A DNA stretch of 64,000 bases from Cordia subcordata (Eukaryota > Streptophyta > Magnoliopsida > Boraginales > Cordiaceae), in NCBI GenBank assembly GCA_028554755.1, contig JAPTOF010000002.1, positions 7,799,001 to 7,863,000 on the forward strand, given 5' to 3'. Positions 60,140-64,000 of the stretch are shown here, in pieces. Below the pieces are notes generated by a model. That model was not told where the DNA came from and did not search any database. It saw only the letters and a list, made by a program, of their open reading frames with translations. How positions within the stretch are numbered: the first letter of the stretch is position 1; each line of letters opens with the position of its first letter. The position numbers and the translations under genes are program-made.

Positions 60140-62339
60140 CTTCTTTTATTGAAAACACGTCAGAGGACTAATGTTTATAAGTTAAATCTTGAAGAATGAG
60201 GTTGAAGCTTCTCTTTGTTACCGGCTATATAATGGGAGAGAAACAAAGGGAACAAAGCGAATATTATCCACCATCCTTGTCTCATCACTGCTGGTATTGT
60301 ATAAACATGATTGCGCACGAGTATAGATCAATGGATCTGGAACACAAATGGAACCAGCTCTGACATTTCATGCCACAATAAGCTGATAGAATATTGGATC
60401 ACACAGATCTCGCCGCAATTATTAACTTGAATGAAGAAGCAATGGGAGTCATGACAGCCTAGAAGCTGATTTAAAATGTTACTTATTACTGTGCCACATG
60501 TGTGCATACCCCCATGGATCAGACAGGAAAGTTTTGAAATATCATATAACCCAACATTTGAAACTGAAAAGGTGGATCTTACATATCTCAACTGCTGTTG
60601 TTTCGAGCAGGTGGAATCTTGCATCTCTGAATTGATTCAAAATAATGGCTACATCACTATGGCACGTTTTTCAAGCTCTTGACTTAAGCTATCTGTCCCT
60701 AAATTTTTATACTTCAGGATATTTATATGGAAATTAATCTTCATGAAGAACAAAGTTGTCATGAATTATTATCTGTCTCTTTTTGCAATGGAAAGATGAT
60801 ATCTTTCGTATCTGAAACTCCTAACAACAAGCAGGTCATAATCCCCAAAAAACATCTGTAGTTTTTTTGGTTGCAGTAGAACTTGATGTCAATATTGAAT
60901 AGACCACACCCGAGTAATAGTAAAAGAGGTTAGGTTTGACTCAAAAATTTCGGCTACCATAAGCGGAAGAATTAGTGTAGTAGGCTAGCTTCATGTATTC
61001 TAACGCTGAATTATACAATTTGATTTATAGACTAGATAGAGGAATGATCCTTGACTTTATTTTTTTAGGATTTATATTCACGGTAGTCATACTCTTTTTC
61101 TATGGTAATCTGAGAGTTAAGAGCACCTTAAGCCACACAAAATTGAAGTTACTGAACATTTGAATTGAAGGTTCGCATAAATTCTTGTGAGAAAAAGATT
61201 AACATAATACTTTAGATTTCACACATATGAAAACCAAAGAACGAAATGTTGCATTTTGGCTAAAAGATTGAACTTCCACTTTTAAAACAAGGGATTCTAG
61301 TCCTTTAAGCTTTCTACATTTTGGCATGTAAACTATACAGACACGGAACTATTCAATTGCTGGGAGGGGCCCTGGCGGCCTCCCCCCGCTCCCAAGTTTT
61401 CTTTTTAACCTTTTGTGTTATCAAATAAATTTTGATTATAAATTAATGACTTGTATTGCCCCCTCCCCCCAAAATTTTGAGGGAAAAAAATATGTAAATG
61501 GTAACTAACTTTGTTTAGATAGGAAATTTAATTTAACAAAAGGTAATTTATTTTTTTTAAATTAATATATTTATAAATTACAATTAACCTTTTGTATTCT
61601 ATTTTTTCTCTGTTTATTTCACAAAAGTCAAAATGGAGGAAATGTGAGTTATGATGAAAGAGCACTGATCATTGATGGGGAACCGAAACTCTTGTTCTCT
61701 AGTTCCATTCATTACTCTCGAAACACCCCTGATGTCTGCTTTCTTTCTCCCTCTCCCCCTTTTATTTTTTCTTTTGTTTTTTTTTATTTTAACTAGATAA
61801 AATCCGACATTTTACACAATCATTCGGAAAGATGTTTCACTTCGTGTTCCTACCTTTCTATTTTTTTTTGGCACTTTTTTAAATTTCATAATTATTTATA
61901 TTTGGCCCCCCTAAATATTTCATCTTGGGTCTGTCCCTGAAACTATACATTTGAAGCTTATAAATATTGAGCAGAAACTATGACTTAAATTATTATTCAA
62001 TTTATAAACTAGACAGAGGAATGATCCCAGACCTTATCTTGTTAGGATTTTTTTACAGTGATTATACTCATTTCATGGTTAATCTTAGGAGTTAAGAGCA
62101 CCTTCAGCTACATAACCAAGTGGTTAAATGTTTGTATAGGGTTCTATTTCTAGGTATGCCGGCACTTGTTTTCAAGTAAATCTAAAAACAAATATAAATA
62201 AGCCATGTAAAGAGATGGAGTTTAAATATTCAACATTTGCATAAGCTTTGTTTCTCTATTAATATAGCGAAAAGGTATTCATGTACAATTTTACTATGAT
62301 TTACGTATGTGCGTAGGACAAAATTGTAGTGGGGTACAA
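60140..62339. other. D3 upstream region and duplicated D4 3' flank
   Basis: No gene is seen. It includes the D3 promoter and a partly duplicated 3'-flank block: about 61010-61150 and 61985-62110 share gactagatagaggaatgatc / aactagacagaggaatgatc and gttaagagcacctt. Between them sits a hAT-like insertion. Confidence 0.55.
61338..61939. mobile_element. hAT-like non-autonomous element, 602 bp
   Basis: Flanked by a perfect 8-bp duplication, aaactata (61330-61337 and 61940-61947). The sister flank of D2 (about 56655, catcaactatacctttcaa) has a single, uninterrupted site. Left end cagacacggaact, right end inverted cagggacagaccc: the CAG start and 8-bp duplication fit hAT elements, but the terminal repeats are weak. 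No transposase is seen. Confidence 0.75.
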
Positions 62340-63570
62340 TGTCACGCCCCTAAAACTTAAAGCTTGAGACGCGACACGCCGTGGACCAAGAGGAGTGAAC
62401 CCTCGAACCACAAGGCTACTAAAACCTCAATAAACAAACAGAACACTAAATACTATAAATTATTGAAACAAAAACTATGAGCTCCAACATGTAGCAAAAA
62501 AACTCCAAATAACTATTACAAGTTTTCGCCAAACCGGCACATCTAACATGGACCAAAATATCAAAGCAGTATCTCATCACTAAGATCTAATTCTCAAAAT
62601 ACTCTTAAAGATAAGGTCATCCCTCATCGCCAACGTACATTCCCTTACTCGTGATCCTCTGTAAGAACATAAATATATAAGAGTGAGCGAATCAAATGCT
62701 CAGTAAGTAAGGGTTTTCCCCCGAGATAAAACAAACGTGAATTATCAAAATAAGAGGGAAGCTGAAACAAGAGAACACGTTCCCTGGAGGATATTAAGAA
62801 ATTATGGGAGCGCGTAGAATTAAAATTTCATATTAACTATGACAAGGATTAACTCGTAAAAGAAAATACGTTGAATATCATGTAACATGAGTTGTGACTA
62901 TGCTGTAATAATTTCATCATAATAAAGTCATGGTAAGGGTACAAAGCCCTCAAATCTCAATCATGATCATATCAAAAGATGAGTATAAGACCCCCACTGA
63001 CACACATGATATAGGTACAAGGCCCCCAAAGGCACACACATTATAGGGGAGTATGGCCCAATATGCTCAAGCAAACATGAAATGGGATCCCAAAATTTCA
63101 CGAGAAGGCAAGTTTCCGCCAAATCAAGTCATGTCATATCTCGTCAAGTCATACCCTATGCACATAATAGAATAATTCTTTATCATTATTCTAAAGAAAA
63201 AAAAAGTTTATTACTCAATCCTAGAATTCGAGCGTAAACGAGTATAGTCAAAACTTACCTTGAGATTAGCCCTTAAAGAAAGAATAAATGCCTAACTTGT
63301 TTTTCTAGGGTTCTTCGTATTTTTCTGAGAAAAGAGAAGCATGGGAAAAAAAATATAATAATGAAAGGAAGAATATATATATATATATATATATATAAGT
63401 CCTAAATCAAAGACTGCCTGGTCAAATTTTATCTTATCTATTTTATTATTAATATATTATTATTATTATTAAAGAACTCAACTATCAACAACTACCACTA
63501 CAGAAACATGTTTGTAGTGGTTGAATAAAAAAAATTAAATAAAATTAAAAAAAACTAACCGGTCCTTACA
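62340..63570. mobile_element. Solo LTR (LTR retrotransposon), 1,231 bp
   Basis: Starts TGTCACGCCCC and ends GGTCCTTACA, the TG...CA signature of LTRs, with a perfect 5-bp duplication tacaa (62335-62339 and 63571-63575). Sister flanks of D2 (about 57030-57070) and D3 (about 59310-59340) run across the site without it (ttgtattggg, then cccaattaa). No coding region or second LTR is seen. The tgtcacgcccc start is common among plant Ty3/gypsy LTRs. Near the end is a short palindrome, ccactaca / tgtagtgg. Confidence 0.88.
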
Positions 63571-63599
63571 TACAATGACCCAACTATGTACAGGAGAAG

Positions 63600-63884
63600 C
63601 TAATGATCAAGTATGTTTAGAAGAGATACTCTTCTTTTGATCAGACTCCTAAAGATGGTTTCCAGTAGTTCTTCAAACTCTTGGATGGTCATTTCTAGCG
63701 TCCTCAGTTGCTTCATGACATTTTGAATAGCAGCAACCTTGCTCTCCTTGCAAGAGTTGTTTTTGATCAAGGCAGACAACGCATCATAAATATTGCCTTC
63801 TTGTTCTTGTTCTGTGTCACAGTGAACACGTTTTGATTTCATGAATTTGTTAACCAATGAACAACCTCTTTGCCTTGACCCATG
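63600..63884 (-). pseudogene. DUF241 protein, C-terminal end only (D4), cut by a transposon
   Basis: Reads GSRQRGCSLVNKFMKSKRVH, then CDTEQEQEGNIYDALSALIK, CKESKVAAIQNVMKQLRTLE, EFEELLETIFRSLIKRRVSL, ending LNILDH. The last coding match to D2 is at 63884; upstream sequence is replaced by transposon sequence. The N-terminal two thirds may lie beyond the window on the far side of the insertion, or be lost. It retains the 33-residue segment missing in D2. Confidence 0.8.
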
Positions 63885-64000
63885 GGCGGAGCCATATAGG
63901 CTCCGGGGGGGGGGGGGGGGGTGCGTGCACCCCCTGACTTTTTCTTGAAAAAACTTTTACCACTACTTTTTTTGTTAATTTTTTTTTTATTAAGAATAAA
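63885..64000. mobile_element. Transposon end interrupting D4, running off the window
   Basis: Begins with catgggcggagccatatagg, close to the CAGGGGCGGAGCCA end common in plant hAT-like elements. A run of about 18 G, then gcaccccctgac and T/A-rich sequence follow. The other end is outside the window, so family and target duplication cannot be confirmed. Confidence 0.55.

Overview
The window is nuclear DNA of a flowering plant, almost certainly a eudicot. Genes are split by AT-rich GT-AG introns, the products belong to plant-only families (CMT3, SAUR, OPCL1-type acyl-CoA ligases, DUF241), and the spaces between genes are full of small plant transposons. The species cannot be read from the sequence. 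Exon joins were made by eye; the joined lengths keep one open frame in every gene called intact.

Layout. 2.1-5.4 kb (+): 3' part of a BAG6/ubiquitin-like gene whose start lies before the window. 9.96-18.98 kb (+): a complete 21-exon CMT3 chromomethylase (873 aa) with copia debris in intron 3. 20.5-23.3 kb (+): a 106-residue membrane protein in two exons. 24.9-25.3 kb (+): a SAUR gene. 26.4-48.5 kb: a cluster of peroxisomal OPCL1-type (4CL-like) ligases, copy A (-), a dead exon relic (-), copy B (+) and copy C (-). 52.9-63.9 kb (-): four DUF241 genes, of which one is intact and three are broken.

The duplicated copies serve as internal controls, so several transposon insertions can be dated and delimited against empty sister sites. 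The best cases are: (1) copy C has a private 710-bp intron that is a 699-bp terminal-inverted-repeat element flanked by an 11-bp target duplication containing AGGT, so the duplication supplies both splice sites and splicing restores the pre-insertion sequence; (2) a 1,029-bp Pack-MULE carrying a broken UDP-glycosyltransferase fragment, with a 9-bp target duplication and an empty paralogous site near copy C; (3) a 1.23-kb solo LTR with a 5-bp duplication and a 602-bp hAT-like element with an 8-bp duplication in the DUF241 flanks.

The OPCL1 copies would activate OPC-8:0 or related carboxylic acids for peroxisomal beta-oxidation in jasmonate synthesis. CMT3 maintains CHG methylation on transposons. 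I see no operon-like cooperation between the neighbouring families. The novelty here is genome dynamics (intron gain, gene-fragment capture, birth and death of tandem genes) rather than a new enzymatic system.
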